Below are positions 5,832-6,924 of a DNA stretch of 6,924 nt, piece after piece. Location of the stretch: contig JAETTS010000181.1 in the NCBI GenBank assembly GCA_021769025.1, positions 1 to 6,924 of the forward strand, read 5' to 3'. The notes under the pieces were generated by a model. It saw only the letters and a program-made list of their open reading frames with translations, ran no database searches and was not told the DNA's origin. The DNA is from Enterocloster bolteae (GTDB lineage: Bacteria; Bacillota_A; Clostridia; Lachnospirales; Lachnospiraceae). Both the position numbers and the translations under genes were made by a program. Each line of letters opens with the position of its first letter. The first letter of the stretch is position 1.

Positions 5832-6924
5832 CTGATACCCGGTCTGCCACTTTGGCAATCGGTGCCTTGGTAGCCGCTGCATCGCTGACCATACGGATGA
5901 TCTGCGATAAAGTAGTGTCTTCCCCCACTTTTGTAGCCTGGCAGCGAAGGAAGCCAGACTGGTTCACCGTCGCCGCTGACACATGGCTGCCTTCCTCCTT
6001 GTCTACCGGAATGCTTTCCCCTGTCAGAGCTGACTCATTGACCGCGCTGTTTCCCTCAAGCACAAATCCATCTACCGGGATATTCTCTCCCGGCCTTACC
6101 ACAAAAATATCACCGCTCTGCACCTGGTCAACGGATACCAGAACCTCCACACCGTCCCTCACCAGGGTTGCCGTCTTGGGTGCCAGCTTCATCAGGCTCT
6201 TCAACGCATCCGTTGTCCTTCCCTTGGAGCGGGCTTCCAGCATTTTCCCGACTGTGATCAATGTCAGGATCATGGCTGCAGATTCAAAATAGAATTCATG
6301 CATATATTCCATGACACCGCCCATGTCTCCCCGCATCTGGGCATCAGTCATGGCAAACAAGGCATACGTGCTGTATACAAAAGATGCCGTAGAGCCCAGA
6401 GCCACCAGGGTATCCATATTGGGAGCCTTGTGCCACAGACTTTTAAAGCCGCTTATAAAGAATTTCTGGTTGATCACCATAATAATCGCCGACAGAATCA
6501 GCTGTAAAAGCCCCATCGCCACATGGTTTCCTTCCAGAACCGCCGGAACCGGCCAGTTCCACATCATATGCCCCATGGAAAAATACATGAGAACCACCAG
6601 AAATCCCAGCGAAGCAACCAGACGTTGCTTGAGCACAGGAGTCTCCCTGTCCTTAAGCAACTCCTCTCCGGCTGCCCCGCCGCTGCTTGCCGCGTCGGAT
6701 GCTCCCAAGCCAGCCTGGGATGCTCCCCGTCCTTTCTTGGCCGCACCATATCCGGCTTGCTCTACTGCCTGTATAATAGCCTCCTGGGAAGCAGTTCCTT
6801 CCACTCCCATGGAGTTGGTAAGAAGACTGACTGAGCAGGAAGAAACTCCTTCCACCTTGGAAACCGCCTTCTCCACCCGGGCGCTACATGCCGCGCAACT
6901 CATACCAGTTACTATATATTGCTC
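5812..6924 (-). CDS. 5' fragment of copA: N-terminal HMA, TM1-4 and A domain, truncated by frameshift
   Basis: The frame is open at the right edge: the last seven codons in the window read EQYIVTG directly before [10 protein letters not shown]. The HMA domain therefore starts outside, and the ATG at 6903 is internal to it. After the HMA domain comes a Gly/Ala/Ser-rich linker of about 30 residues. Next are TM1 ([20 protein letters not shown]), TM2-3 (residues about 129-187 counted from that Met), TM4 ([19 protein letters not shown]), and the A domain with GENIPVDG and [10 protein letters not shown]. The frame then leaves the family at SGV and ends WNPF-stop at 5812-5814. If translated, it would be a membrane stub with no catalytic Asp and no CPC. 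An upstream regulator such as CsoR would lie beyond the window. Confidence 0.8.
   Translation of the reverse strand, partial: EQYIVTGMSCAACSARVEKAVSKVEGVSSCSVSLLTNSMGVEGTASQEAIIQAVEQAGYGAAKKGRGASQAGLGASDAASSGGAAGEELLKDRETPVLKQRLVASLGFLVVLMYFSMGHMMWNWPVPAVLEGNHVAMGLLQLILSAIIMVINQKFFISGFKSLWHKAPNMDTLVALGSTASFVYSTYALFAMTDAQMRGDMGGVMEYMHEFYFESAAMILTLITVGKMLEARSKGRTTDALKSLMKLAPKTATLVRDGVEVLVSVDQVQSGDIFVVRPGENIPVDGFVLEGNSAVNESALTGESIPVDKEEGSHVSAATVNQSGFLRCQATKVGEDTTLSQIIRMVSDAAATKAPIAKVADRVSGVWNPF

Larger units (their letters stand above)
4560..6924 (-). pseudogene. copA: Copper-translocating P1B-type ATPase, broken by internal deletion and frameshift; 5' end beyond window
   Basis: The two out-of-frame halves together make a CPx-type copper exporter. 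It has an N-terminal HMA domain (CAAC), TM1-4, an A domain with TGES, a P/N domain (DKTGT, SEHP, GDGIND), TM7-8 with YN-x4-P and MSLSS, and a C-terminal HMA domain (CGHC). The YN and M..SS residues are those of Cu(I) transporters, which pump Cu+ out across the cytoplasmic membrane using ATP. After KVADRVSGV the frame should run on through TM5, TM6 and the CPC motif to reach EYGILFKTA. Here these sequences are joined directly at about 5826-5832 and in a different frame, so the upstream frame stops at 5812. From the family, about 60-70 residues are missing. Without CPC and TM6 the pump cannot work even if the frame were restored. A strain-variant collapse in an assembly is the alternative to a real deletion. 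The right edge cuts the gene a few codons inside its expected start. Confidence 0.85.

Noticed and set aside
5812..5840. Programmed frameshift joining the two copA halves
   Set aside because: No slippery heptamer is evident at the frame change, and an entire domain segment with the CPC motif is absent. A frameshift could not restore a working pump.
5832..5882. Met at 5882 as the start of a separate ATPase gene
   Set aside because: Its first 17 residues are a shifted-frame reading of the conserved A-domain/TM5 linker, so it is a by-product of the deletion junction.

Overview
The window looks like chromosomal DNA of a gut-type Clostridia, most likely Lachnospiraceae. This is an inference from the mid-range base composition, strong GGAGG-type ribosome binding sites, frequent GTG starts, and the protein families present: a fused XRE-Uma2 protein, a clostridial HflX, and a CopA-type ATPase carrying a second metal-binding domain at its C-terminus. 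Nothing here pins down a genus. All genes but one lie on the minus strand; the exception is a small response regulator at 4079-4483.

Left part (1-2835, minus strand, read right to left): dut (dUTPase), then a six-TPR lipoprotein, then hflX (ribosome-associated GTPase). The spacings are 142 and 115 bases, so co-transcription is possible but not tight. A long imperfect inverted repeat at 1-51 lies beyond the hflX end. Upstream of dut is a 243-base non-coding region (2836-3078). It holds two 29-base direct repeats exactly 111 bases apart, each carrying an extended -10 (TGnTATAAT), a 7+7 palindrome, a wider inverted repeat, and a possible 29-codon leader ORF ending one base before the dut start.

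Middle part (3079-4483): an XRE helix-turn-helix protein fused to a Uma2 (PD-(D/E)XK-like) domain reads leftward, and a stand-alone receiver-domain protein reads rightward. Each has a clear promoter in the 232-base divergent intergenic region. A small palindrome covers the -35 of the Uma2 gene and could be its own operator.

Right part (4498-6924): a copper-type P1B ATPase reads leftward into a good intrinsic terminator. It is broken. The reading frame shifts at about 5826-5832, and the segment normally linking the A domain to the phosphorylation domain is absent, including the CPC ion-binding motif and its membrane helices. About 60-70 residues are missing by comparison with the family. The 3' part also contains an internal ribosome binding site and ATG that would give a free 69-residue CopZ-like copper chaperone. 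The 5' end of the gene runs off the right edge of the window.

I see no CRISPR array, tRNA, rRNA, transposase or phage module. The observations most worth checking are the deletion in copA, the internal copZ start, and the duplicated promoter/hairpin module upstream of dut.
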